From Enterobacteriaceae bacterium RIT714 (GTDB lineage: Bacteria > Pseudomonadota > Gammaproteobacteria > Enterobacterales > Enterobacteriaceae), in NCBI GenBank assembly GCA_009668015.1, contig WJYB01000010.1, positions 1-64,000 on the forward strand: a DNA stretch of 64,000 nt, written 5' to 3'. The position numbers were made by a program, and so were the translations under genes. The notes under the pieces are model-generated. The model did no database searches and was not told the origin of the DNA. It saw only the letters and a program-made list of their open reading frames with translations. Positions 56,417 to 64,000 of this stretch are shown here, in pieces; positions within the stretch are counted from its first letter, which is position 1, and the number at the start of each line of letters is the position of its first letter.

Positions 56417-57187
56417 TCACCCCGTCGCTTCCAGCAGCAACAAATCCATCAGCAGCACCAGGTTCGACTCAAACGATGTGATGCCAGCCGCTTCGGCAGC
56501 GTAATGCACCGCCTCGTCATACAGCGCGAAATGTAAATCCGCCATTCCAGCCAGCGAATTAGCGGAGGCGCGGGTAAACGCAACCACCGTCATACCGACA
56601 TTTTTAGCGATCCGCGCTTTATCCAGGACCTGCTCAGTCTCGCCGCTGCGCGATACGGCGATGAAAACCTGATAGCGCGAAGCGTTGCTCAAAAAGATAT
56701 TCCGGCTGTCTCCCGGCCCGGAAATAAAAGCCGTTTTGCCCAGCACCTGCAATTTCTTGGTCAGATACTCTGCGAACAAATAAGAAAATCCGGCGCCATA
56801 CAGAAAAAAGCTCTCTTTTTCGCGTAACAGCGTGGAAAACTGGCGGCGTTTCTCCTCGGTGACCCACTGAAAAGTTTGCTGATAGTTAGCGATAAACTGG
56901 CTAAACAGCGCCGGTAGCTGCGGGAGATCCTGAGGCTGCGTCGCAATGTGCGGTGTATCGGATAACAGCTGTTTGCAGTGCCAGATAAATTCGCTAAATC
57001 CGCTGAATCCCAGTTTCTGACACAGGCGCATGATGGTGGCGGTAGAGACAAATGTTGCCTGCGCCAGCTCGCGCACCGTGATGTTGCCCACCAGCAGCGG
57101 ATGCTCCGTCAGGTGAGCCAATACGCGATACTCCGCGCGGGTCAACGACTCCCCGCGCGTTAACAGTGTCGCCAGTCGATTATCCAT
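56417..57187 (-). CDS. RpiR-family regulator (GlvR/AglR-like)
   Basis: The 256-residue protein has an RpiR helix-turn-helix (about 38-67, VRELAQATFVSTATIMRLCQKLGFSGF) and a SIS sugar-phosphate domain (about 110-240, LYGAGFSYLFAEYLTKKL, AVSRSGETEQVL). Its ATG overlaps the sseA stop (TGATG), so it is translated with sseA. By context it probably controls the PTS and 6-phospho-alpha-glucosidase genes upstream on the same strand and senses a phosphorylated disaccharide. It is separated from them only by sseA. Confidence 0.85.
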   Translation of the reverse strand: MDNRLATLLTRGESLTRAEYRVLAHLTEHPLLVGNITVRELAQATFVSTATIMRLCQKLGFSGFSEFIWHCKQLLSDTPHIATQPQDLPQLPALFSQFIANYQQTFQWVTEEKRRQFSTLLREKESFFLYGAGFSYLFAEYLTKKLQVLGKTAFISGPGDSRNIFLSNASRYQVFIAVSRSGETEQVLDKARIAKNVGMTVVAFTRASANSLAGMADLHFALYDEAVHYAAEAAGITSFESNLVLLMDLLLLEATG

Positions 57188-58032
57188 CACTGAGCGGGTT
57201 CAATCGGCAGATCGTCGCGCGCGCCCCATTCGCTCCATGCGCCGTCATATAAGGTCACATCGGTAGCGCCGAGCGTCGCCAGAGCGAGGATGACCACGCA
57301 GGCTGTCACTCCGGAGCCGCAGCTGGCGATGACAGGCCGATGGAGATCCACACCCTGACGATCAAAAATCTCGCTCAGTTCATCGGTGGTTTTCAGTTCG
57401 CCCTCAAACACCAGATCGCCCCACGGGACATTGAGCGCCCCCGGGATATGCCCGCGCTTGAGGCCAGGACGAGGTTCATCGGCCTGGGCATTAAAACGCG
57501 GGGCAGGGCGTGCATCGACGATTTGTGCGGTCTTTTCGTGGCTAGCCAGTAACACATCCGTCAGGCGTTTGACGACATTCGCGTCATGTGAAGCCTCAAA
57601 ATCGCCTTCCGGCAGCGAGACATGACCCTGCTGTAGCGGCAGCTCGTCGCGCTTCCAGCCCGCCAGTCCGCCCGCCAGGATGGAGACCTTTTCCACGCCG
57701 AACGTTTTTAGCATCCACCATGCGCGCGGTGCAGAGAAAAGATTGCCTTCATCGTATACCACCAGATGCTTTTCACGGTTAACGCCAAGTTCACGCATGG
57801 CGACGGCAAACGCTTCAGGACGCGGCAACATGTGCGGCAGAGGGGAGGTATGATCGGACAGGGCTTCGATATCAAAAAATACCGCGCCAGGAAGATGTCC
57901 GGCGCGGTATTCAGCGGGAACGTCGCGATGCTCTTGCCCCGGGGGCGCCATACGGGCATCGAGAATTTGTACTTCCGGGTCGTCACTGTGTTCGAGAAGC
58001 CAGTCGGCTGCGACAAAATATGAGGTGGACAT
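57187..58032 (-). CDS. sseA: 3-mercaptopyruvate sulfurtransferase
   Basis: SseA moves sulfur from 3-mercaptopyruvate to thiophilic acceptors such as cyanide or thioredoxin. The 281-residue protein has two rhodanese domains; the C-terminal one holds the active-site loop CGSGVTAC (Cys about 238), the signature of mercaptopyruvate enzymes rather than thiosulfate rhodaneses. The length equals E. coli SseA. Here it lies between the alpha-glucoside genes and their likely regulator, 91 bp after the GH4 gene. Confidence 0.95.
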   Translation of the reverse strand: MSTSYFVAADWLLEHSDDPEVQILDARMAPPGQEHRDVPAEYRAGHLPGAVFFDIEALSDHTSPLPHMLPRPEAFAVAMRELGVNREKHLVVYDEGNLFSAPRAWWMLKTFGVEKVSILAGGLAGWKRDELPLQQGHVSLPEGDFEASHDANVVKRLTDVLLASHEKTAQIVDARPAPRFNAQADEPRPGLKRGHIPGALNVPWGDLVFEGELKTTDELSEIFDRQGVDLHRPVIASCGSGVTACVVILALATLGATDVTLYDGAWSEWGARDDLPIEPAQ

Positions 58033-58123
58033 GATTGCCTCCGTTTCATTTTTGAATTGAAAGGATTGTCGGTGTTTTTTCTGACACCGACAAGCAAACC
58101 ACGTTCAACTCGCGAGCAACCCC

Positions 58124-59491
58124 TTATTTTTTCACCGCTTCGCCGTCCTGCCAGGCTTTTTGCAGCGCTGGCCAGTAGTCGCGGTTAGCCTCAATCATCT
58201 CATCAAGAATGGCTTTAGCGTGTTCCATCGTCGGCACGGTGCGGTTCAGGGTGAATGCCTGGAGCGCTTTTTCGTAGCTGCCTTCGATGGTTGCCTCGAC
58301 CAGCAGTTGCTCGGAGGCGAGTTGCTGTTGCAGCAGTGTCTGATGGAACAGAGGAACCTGACCTACGCGAACCGGCTCTGGCCCTTCTGAGGTGATGTAA
58401 GCCGGGACTTCAACCACCGCATCGTAAGGCAGGTTAGTGATTGCACCCCGGTTTTCGACCATCACCAGATGACGCTGCCGCAGGTTGAAGGCCAGCGAGC
58501 GGGCCACATCGACAATAAACTCGCCGTGGACGCCTACGTGGAAAGCATCAGATAACACGCCGGTACGTTTGTACTCTTCCGCGGCCGCGAACAGTTTTTT
58601 CTCACGCCCGTTCATCACTTCGTTGGCGCGGGTGTAGTCCGGGTTCTGATGTTCAACAATCTGATTCGGCATCAGGTAATACTGAAGATACGGATTCGGC
58701 AGATATTCCGGGAAGTTATCCATGATGGGCTTGATGTTGCGCCAGGTTTTTACCCACGACGGATCGGAGTGCTGCGGATCGGTCTTAGCAGCGTCTTCCG
58801 TCAGCAGGCCGTATTTTGCGATGTGGCGACGCAGCTCCGGCAGCTTATCTTCTCCATCCACCAGTACGCGGGTAAACCAGCCGAAGTGGTTCAGGCCAAA
58901 GTAGTCCACTTCCAGCTTATGGCGGTCAACGCCGAGGATCGCCCCCATATTGCGCATTGCCGCAACCGGCATATCGCAAATATTCAGTACCCGAGCGTTC
59001 GGGCGCAGGCGGCGCACACCTTCCGCGACGATAGCAGCCGGATTGGAATAGTTCACGATCCACGCTTTTTTGTGGGCGTAACGCTCTACCAGATCGATTA
59101 ATTCGACCATCGGCAGGATGGTACGCAGACCGTAAGCCAGACCGCCAGGGCCGCAGGTTTCCTGCCCGACAACACCGTGGCGCAACGGGATCTTCTCGTC
59201 CTGTTCGCGCATTTTGTACTGGCCGACGCGCATCTGGGCGAAAATGAAATGCGCCCCGCTAAACGCCACTTCAGGATCGTGAGTGACGGTAAATTTGATG
59301 CTTTGGCTGTGGTCACGAATCACCTTTTCGACCACCGGAGCAATGGTGTCCTGTCTTGCGGCATCAATGTCGTAGAGGCGAATTTCCGCCAGCGGGAATT
59401 TCTCCAGCTGCACCATCAGGCTTTTCACAATCCCTGGGGTGTAGGTGCTGCCGCCACCGGCAATGGACAGAATAAATGGGGGTTTAAACAT
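58124..59491 (-). CDS. 6-phospho-alpha-glucosidase (GH4, NAD- and Mn-dependent)
   Basis: This enzyme hydrolyses 6'-phospho-alpha-glucosides (maltose-, sucrose-isomer- or trehalulose-type) made by the neighbouring PTS permease. The 455-residue glycoside hydrolase family 4 protein has the NAD-binding loop AGGGSTYTPG (11-20) and the motif CDMP (172-175), which marks the 6-phospho-alpha-glucosidase subgroup; metal ligands are Cys172 and His202 (NHFGW). It corresponds to GlvA/MalH and Klebsiella AglB. It is 11 bp downstream of the PTS gene. Confidence 0.92.
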   Translation of the reverse strand: MFKPPFILSIAGGGSTYTPGIVKSLMVQLEKFPLAEIRLYDIDAARQDTIAPVVEKVIRDHSQSIKFTVTHDPEVAFSGAHFIFAQMRVGQYKMREQDEKIPLRHGVVGQETCGPGGLAYGLRTILPMVELIDLVERYAHKKAWIVNYSNPAAIVAEGVRRLRPNARVLNICDMPVAAMRNMGAILGVDRHKLEVDYFGLNHFGWFTRVLVDGEDKLPELRRHIAKYGLLTEDAAKTDPQHSDPSWVKTWRNIKPIMDNFPEYLPNPYLQYYLMPNQIVEHQNPDYTRANEVMNGREKKLFAAAEEYKRTGVLSDAFHVGVHGEFIVDVARSLAFNLRQRHLVMVENRGAITNLPYDAVVEVPAYITSEGPEPVRVGQVPLFHQTLLQQQLASEQLLVEATIEGSYEKALQAFTLNRTVPTMEHAKAILDEMIEANRDYWPALQKAWQDGEAVKK

Positions 59492-59502
59492 GTTGCTCTC
59501 CT

Positions 59503-61047
59503 TCAGAGAAACGTCTCAACGGCTTCTCGCATTTTTTTGACATGCAGCCCGTAGACCACCTGAACGTTGTTACCTTGTTTGATAATCCCTTTTGCGCCCG
59601 TCGCTTTGAGCCTTGGCTCGTCGACGATGGCGACATCTTTCACGGTGACGCGTAAACGGGTGTAGCAGTTATCCACCACTTCAATATTGTCCCGGCCTCC
59701 GAGGCCAACCACGATGGACTCTCCCAAACCGTCGTTGTTACCTTTCGCCTGGTACTCCTGTTTGCTGTACAGGCGCGTTTCCTGATCGTCATCCTCACGG
59801 CCCGGCGTTTTCATGTTGAAGCGCAGGATCAGGAAGCGGAACACCACGAAATAGAGCGCGAACATGATCAGCCCGACCACGATGTACATCGGCCAGTTGG
59901 ACTTTTCTGTACCCAGCGGCAGGTTATAAAGAATGAAATCAATAATGCCGTTCGCACCAATGGCATGAACGCCAAACAGCGAGAAAAGCATCATGCCGAT
60001 ACCTGTCAGCACGGCGTGAACCACAAACAGCAGCGGCGCGACGAACAAGAAGGAAAACTCAATTGGCTCGGTGACACCGACCAGCAGCGAAGTTAACGCA
60101 GCGGGGATCAAAATGGCTTTGGCTGCGGCTTTACGCTCGGGTCGCGCAGTCATATACATCGCCAGCGCGGCGGCAGGCAGACCAAACATTTTGCTGATGC
60201 CGCGCGCATCCCACACGACGGTACTGCTGAGTTGTTTCACGTCCGGGCAGGCCATTTCGGCGAAATAGATATTGCGTGCGCCTTGATACGTCGTGCCGCA
60301 AACCTCTTGTGTCCCACCCAGTTCGGTATACAGGAATGGCGTATAGACCAGATGGTGCAGGCCTGTCGGCACCAGAATGCGTTCGAGGAAACCATAAATG
60401 GCCACGCCAAACGGCCCCGACCCCTTAATGACCATCGCCAGAGTGCTGATGCCATGCTGGGCAAACGGCCACAATTCGCTCATGAGCACGCCAAGCAGCA
60501 TCGACACGGGCAGCATGATAATGGCCACGAAACAATGGCCGGAATAGATCGCCATCGCGCCGTTAAACTGTACGCTCGAGTATTTGTTGTACAGATATCC
60601 CGAGAGCGCACCGGTCAGGATCCCGGCAAAAACGCCCATCTCCAGGACTTGTACACCCAGAACCATGCTCTGACCCGCCGCTTTCATCTGGTCAGCCGGA
60701 GCAAGTTCGCCCTGAAGCTGGAGCGTCACATTCATGGCGTTGATAAACACCACAAAAGTCACCAGACCAATCAGCGCGGCATACCCCTTATCGCGCGCCG
60801 CCAGACCTACCGGAATGCCGACGGCGAAGACCAGTGCCAGATTGACCAGCACCGATACGGCGGATTTGGCAATCAGCTGACCCAGGTTTTGAATCAGCGG
60901 ATGACCGAGAAAAGGCACATACTCGGCAAGATTGCCGTTACCCAGTACATTACCGAAGGCGATGAATAGCCCGACAATCGGTAAGATAAGTACGGGTCCA
61001 TACAGTGATTTTCCGAAGTTTTGTAGGGCGTTCACGGCTCGTTTCAT
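59503..61047 (-). CDS. PTS alpha-glucoside-specific EIICB component
   Basis: The permease imports and phosphorylates an alpha-glucoside. The 514-residue protein has an EIIC domain (about 1-395, ten or so membrane segments, GVTEPIEFSFLFVAPLLF) and a C-terminal EIIB domain with phospho-Cys461 in VVDNCYTRLRV. There is no EIIA domain, so EIIA-Glc is the likely donor. It resembles GlvC/MalX and Klebsiella AglA. The ATG at 61047 has AGAGAGA upstream; an earlier in-frame start adds nine residues. It is first in the gene group PTS-GH4-sseA-RpiR. Confidence 0.9.
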   Translation of the reverse strand: MKRAVNALQNFGKSLYGPVLILPIVGLFIAFGNVLGNGNLAEYVPFLGHPLIQNLGQLIAKSAVSVLVNLALVFAVGIPVGLAARDKGYAALIGLVTFVVFINAMNVTLQLQGELAPADQMKAAGQSMVLGVQVLEMGVFAGILTGALSGYLYNKYSSVQFNGAMAIYSGHCFVAIIMLPVSMLLGVLMSELWPFAQHGISTLAMVIKGSGPFGVAIYGFLERILVPTGLHHLVYTPFLYTELGGTQEVCGTTYQGARNIYFAEMACPDVKQLSSTVVWDARGISKMFGLPAAALAMYMTARPERKAAAKAILIPAALTSLLVGVTEPIEFSFLFVAPLLFVVHAVLTGIGMMLFSLFGVHAIGANGIIDFILYNLPLGTEKSNWPMYIVVGLIMFALYFVVFRFLILRFNMKTPGREDDDQETRLYSKQEYQAKGNNDGLGESIVVGLGGRDNIEVVDNCYTRLRVTVKDVAIVDEPRLKATGAKGIIKQGNNVQVVYGLHVKKMREAVETFL

Positions 61048-61134
61048 GGCTATCTCTCTAAGTGAACCGCGCACTCAATGTGCGTCTCAGGCTTAAAATT
61101 AGCAGGTTGCAGGCAAAAGTAGCCAGCTATCTTA

Positions 61135-61149
61135 TTGTTTTAAAAACAA
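61135..61149. promoter_or_regulatory. Palindrome upstream of the alpha-glucoside operon
   Basis: TTGTTTTAAAAACAA is a perfect palindrome (7-bp arms, central A) 88 bp upstream of the PTS start. It is a candidate operator for the RpiR regulator of the operon. I could not place a convincing -10/-35 pair nearby. Confidence 0.4.
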
Positions 61150-61273
61150 ATGACTCTGAAGGTAACATGTAACGTTAGACGCTGTGATCGCGGTAGCAAT
61201 CGCATATGTAGCGGGTCATCTCTGCGATACGCTTTCCAGATTCAAAATTGGACTTTTGTATTACTCAAACTTG

Positions 61274-61290
61274 CGGATAATACTTATCCG
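61274..61290. promoter_or_regulatory. Palindrome over the putative yfhM promoter
   Basis: CGGATAATACTTATCCG is a perfect inverted repeat with 7-bp arms. It contains GATAAT (61276-61281), a likely -10 for yfhM, so a bound protein would block it. It could also form a hairpin in a transcript that reads through. Confidence 0.4.
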
Positions 61291-61328
61291 GATGACGATC
61301 AACAGGCCCATTAGGCCAGGGATAAAGG

Positions 61329-64000
61329 ATGACACCGTTTCGTATAGCTGCGCTTTCGCTCGCGCTACTGACCACACTAACCCTCGCTGGTTGTGACAAC
61401 AGTGACGATAAATCTCAGGCGGCCGCACCTGCTGCTGCCAAGACTACCGCCAAAGAGACAACGCCTGAGAAACCCAATGCCGAAACGCTTGCGAAACTGG
61501 CCGCCTCAAGTCAGGGAAAAGCGCTGACGCTCCTGGACGCTTCTGAAGTGCAACTGGACGGTGCATCGACGCTGGTCCTCACCTTTTCAATCCCTCTCAA
61601 TTCCGATCAGGATTTCGCCCGTACCGTACACGTTGTTGATAAAAAAAGCGGAAAAGTGGACGGTGCCTGGGAGCTTGCACCAAACCTGAAAGAGCTGCGC
61701 CTGCGTCATCTGGAGCCGAAACGCGATCTGGTTGTGACCGTGGAGAGCGGGCTGCAGGCTCTGAATAAAGCGACATTTGGCAACGATGTCGAAAAGACAC
61801 TCACCACCCGCGATATTGAACCGACCGTGGGCTTTGCCAGCCGCGGCTCGCTTCTGCCGGGAAAAGTGGTGGATGGGTTGCCTGTCATGGCCCTGAATGT
61901 CAGTAATGTGGATGTCAATTTTTACCGCGTTAAGCCGGAATCGCTGGCCGCCTTTGTCAGCCAGTGGGAGTACCGTAACTCCCTCACCAACTGGGAATCA
62001 GACAATATTCTGAAGATGGCGGAGCTGGTTTATACCGGGCGCTTTGAGCTTAATCCAGCGCGCAACACGCGCGAAAAACTGCTCCTGCCGCTGCGGGATA
62101 TCAAGCCGTTGCAGCAGTCCGGCGTCTACATCGCCGTGATGAATCAGGCGGGGCATTACAACTACAGCAATGCCGCAACGCTGTTTACCCTGAGCGATAT
62201 TGGTTTGTCTGCCCATCGCTATCACAACCGTCTGGATATCTTCACTCAGAGTCTTGAAAACGGTGCCGCGCAGTCGGGAATCGACGTCGCGCTGCTTAAC
62301 GATAAAGGGCAAACGCTGGCGCAGGGCACCAGCGATGCCGATGGTCATACAAAGCTGGAAACGGACAAAGAAGCGGCGCTGATCCTGGCGCGCAAAGATG
62401 GTCAGACGACGCTGCTCGATCTCAAACTGCCGGCGCTCGATCTGGCGGAGTTTGATATTGCCGGTGCGCCGGGCTACAGCAAACAATTCTTTATGTTCGG
62501 TCCGCGCGATCTCTATCGTCCTGGCGAAACCGTGATCCTCAATGGTCTGCTGCGCGATAGCGACGGGAAAACGTTGCCCGCTCAACCCGTGAAGCTGGAA
62601 GTGCTGCGCCCGGATGGGCAAGTGGCGCGTACCGTGGTCAGCCAGCCGGAAAATGGCCTCTACCGATTTAACTATTCGCTCGACAGCGGTGCACAAACGG
62701 GTATGTGGCACATTCGGGCCAATACCGGCGACAACCAGCAGCGGTTGTGGGATTTCCACGTTGAAGACTTTATGCCAGAACGTATGGCGCTCAACCTGAC
62801 AGGCCAGAAAGCGCCAGTCTCTGTGCAAGATAACGTTAATTTTGACGTCGTCGGCTATTACCTTTACGGCGCACCGGCCAACGGCAATAGCCTGCAAGGC
62901 CAGCTTTTCCTGCGTCCGCTACGCGAAGCCGTGAGTGCGCTGCCGGGATTCCAGTTTGGTGATATTGCGGAAGAAAACCTCAGCCGTAGCCTCGATGAAG
63001 TGCAGTTGACGCTCGATGATAAGGGGCGTGGACAGGTGTCCGCTGAAAGTCAGTGGAAAGAATCGCACTCGCCGCTGCAGCTTATTCTGCAGGCCAGCTT
63101 GCTGGAATCGGGTGGGCGTCCGGTCACTCGTCGCGCAGAGCAAGCCATCTGGCCTGCCGCCTCGTTACCGGGTATACGTCCGCAGTTCGCCAGTAAAGCG
63201 GTCTATGACTATCGCACCGATACCACCGTGAATCAGCCGATTGTTGATGAAAACGGTAACGCCAGTTTTGACATTGTCTATGCCGACGCCAGCGGCGCGA
63301 AAAAAGCGGTATCCGGTTTGCAGGTGCGCCTGATTCGCGAGCGTCGCGACTACTACTGGAACTGGTCGGAAAGCGAAGGCTGGATGTCTCAGTTCGATCA
63401 AAAAGATCTGATCGAAGGCGAACAGGCGTTGACGCTCGCCGCAGACGAAACGGGCAAAGTCACCTTCCCGGTAGAGTGGGGATCTTATCGCCTGGAAGTT
63501 AAAGCGCCTGACAACATCGTCAGCAGCGTTCGTTTTTGGGCCGGATATAGCTGGCAGGATAACAGTGATGGCACCGGCGCAGCGCGCCCGGACCGCGTGA
63601 TGCTGAAAATGGATAAACCGTCCTATCAGCCTGGCGATACCATTAAGCTGCACATTTCTGCACCGGCAGCAGGCAAGGGCTACGCGATGATCGAATCCAG
63701 CGAAGGGCCGCTGTGGTGGAAAGAGATCGACGTGCCGGCAAATGGTCTGGATCTCTCTATTCCGGTCGATAAAGCCTGGAAGCGTCACGATCTTTACCTC
63801 AGCACGCTGGTGGTTCGTCCTGGCGATAAATCAAAATCGGCTACCCCGAAACGCGCAGTGGGTCTTCTGCATTTGCCGATGGGGGACGAGAATCGTCGTC
63901 TGACTATCGCACTGGATAATCCGCAGAAAATGCGTCCAAATCAGACGTTATCAGTGAAGGTGAAAGCCAGCGTCAAGGAAGGGAATGTTCCGCAAAAAGT
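61329..64000 (+). CDS. yfhM: Bacterial alpha-2-macroglobulin lipoprotein YfhM (5' part)
   Basis: YfhM is thought to trap foreign proteases in the periplasm, working with penicillin-binding protein PbpC. The visible 890 codons (of about 1650 in E. coli) start with a lipoprotein signal, lipobox LAGC (Cys22), then an Ala/Thr/Lys-rich linker and the macroglobulin-like beta-domains (SEVQLDGASTLVLTFS, VGFASRGSLLPGKVVDGLPVMALNV, GFRDLYRPGE-like FGPRDLYRPGETV). The thioester CLEQ motif would lie beyond the window end. The ATG at 61329 follows AAAGG. The gene is cut by the window, not truncated by mutation. Confidence 0.93.
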   Translation, partial: MTPFRIAALSLALLTTLTLAGCDNSDDKSQAAAPAAAKTTAKETTPEKPNAETLAKLAASSQGKALTLLDASEVQLDGASTLVLTFSIPLNSDQDFARTVHVVDKKSGKVDGAWELAPNLKELRLRHLEPKRDLVVTVESGLQALNKATFGNDVEKTLTTRDIEPTVGFASRGSLLPGKVVDGLPVMALNVSNVDVNFYRVKPESLAAFVSQWEYRNSLTNWESDNILKMAELVYTGRFELNPARNTREKLLLPLRDIKPLQQSGVYIAVMNQAGHYNYSNAATLFTLSDIGLSAHRYHNRLDIFTQSLENGAAQSGIDVALLNDKGQTLAQGTSDADGHTKLETDKEAALILARKDGQTTLLDLKLPALDLAEFDIAGAPGYSKQFFMFGPRDLYRPGETVILNGLLRDSDGKTLPAQPVKLEVLRPDGQVARTVVSQPENGLYRFNYSLDSGAQTGMWHIRANTGDNQQRLWDFHVEDFMPERMALNLTGQKAPVSVQDNVNFDVVGYYLYGAPANGNSLQGQLFLRPLREAVSALPGFQFGDIAEENLSRSLDEVQLTLDDKGRGQVSAESQWKESHSPLQLILQASLLESGGRPVTRRAEQAIWPAASLPGIRPQFASKAVYDYRTDTTVNQPIVDENGNASFDIVYADASGAKKAVSGLQVRLIRERRDYYWNWSESEGWMSQFDQKDLIEGEQALTLAADETGKVTFPVEWGSYRLEVKAPDNIVSSVRFWAGYSWQDNSDGTGAARPDRVMLKMDKPSYQPGDTIKLHISAPAAGKGYAMIESSEGPLWWKEIDVPANGLDLSIPVDKAWKRHDLYLSTLVVRPGDKSKSATPKRAVGLLHLPMGDENRRLTIALDNPQKMRPNQTLSVKVKASVKEGNVPQK

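Noticed and set aside
61193..61208. Possible CRP site TGTGATCGCGGTAGCA upstream of the alpha-glucoside operon
   Set aside because: Only the left half matches; the right half is poor, and the position, about 150 bp from the PTS start, gives no support without a mapped promoter.

Overview
The window is a compact chromosomal segment of a gamma-proteobacterium of the family Enterobacteriaceae. Almost every protein reads as a close orthologue of an Escherichia coli/Salmonella protein of nearly the same length, and gene order follows the E. coli block from the end of an rrn operon through kgtP, pssA, rpoE, lepAB, rnc-era, purL, glnB, glyA and the isc operon to yfhM. It is not E. coli K-12. The hca dioxygenase genes and yphB-H are missing, a murQP-type operon sits next to yfhH, a DUF1007/NicO metal-transport pair lies between csiE and suhB, and an alpha-glucoside PTS operon surrounds sseA. 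This fits the Enterobacter/Klebsiella/Citrobacter side of the family, but I cannot name a genus from the sequence alone.

Layout. 1-200: 5S rRNA and terminator. 372-14125: kgtP, then yfiM, pssA, patZ and tapT (minus), trxC (minus), yfiF, ung (minus), grcA with two FNR sites, srmB (minus), trmN6, and nadB (minus) with a NadR box. 14359-23924: the sigma-E operon (rseD-like leader ORF, rpoE, rseABC), then lepA-lepB, and rnc-era-recO-pdxJ-acpS preceded by the rnc autoregulatory stem-loop. 23921-28116: yfhL, an RpiR regulator, murQ-murP and pgpC. 28119-34277: tadA convergent with mltF, then purL with a PurR box. 34349-38770: GlmY sRNA with its sigma-54 promoter and three GlrR sites, then glrK-qseG-glrR and glnB. 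38809-43566: hmp and glyA diverge from an NsrR/PurR regulatory region, followed by a DoxX protein and hcaT. 43561-48336: csiE, the DUF1007/NicO pair, a REP-like element, suhB and trmJ. 48354-55469: the full isc operon (iscR-S-U-A-hscB-A-fdx-iscX) with tandem IscR sites, then pepB. 55478-64000: a triple hairpin repeat, sseB, the RpiR/sseA/GH4/PTS gene group on the minus strand, and the 5' part of yfhM, cut by the window end.

How the genes work together. Three stress or regulatory modules are complete here: sigma-E with its anti-sigma system; GlrK-QseG-GlrR with its target sRNA GlmY; and the iron-sulfur assembly operon with its own regulator. Two sugar-recovery modules (MurNAc and alpha-glucosides) each consist of a PTS permease, a 6-phosphosugar enzyme and an RpiR regulator, and look like the flexible part of an otherwise conserved block. 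I see no prophage, insertion sequence, CRISPR array or tRNA gene. I found no clearly undescribed system. The most unusual items are sseA lying inside the alpha-glucoside gene group, the covarying hairpin triplet upstream of sseB, the 113-bp tadA/mltF coding overlap, and the layered leader of rpoE.
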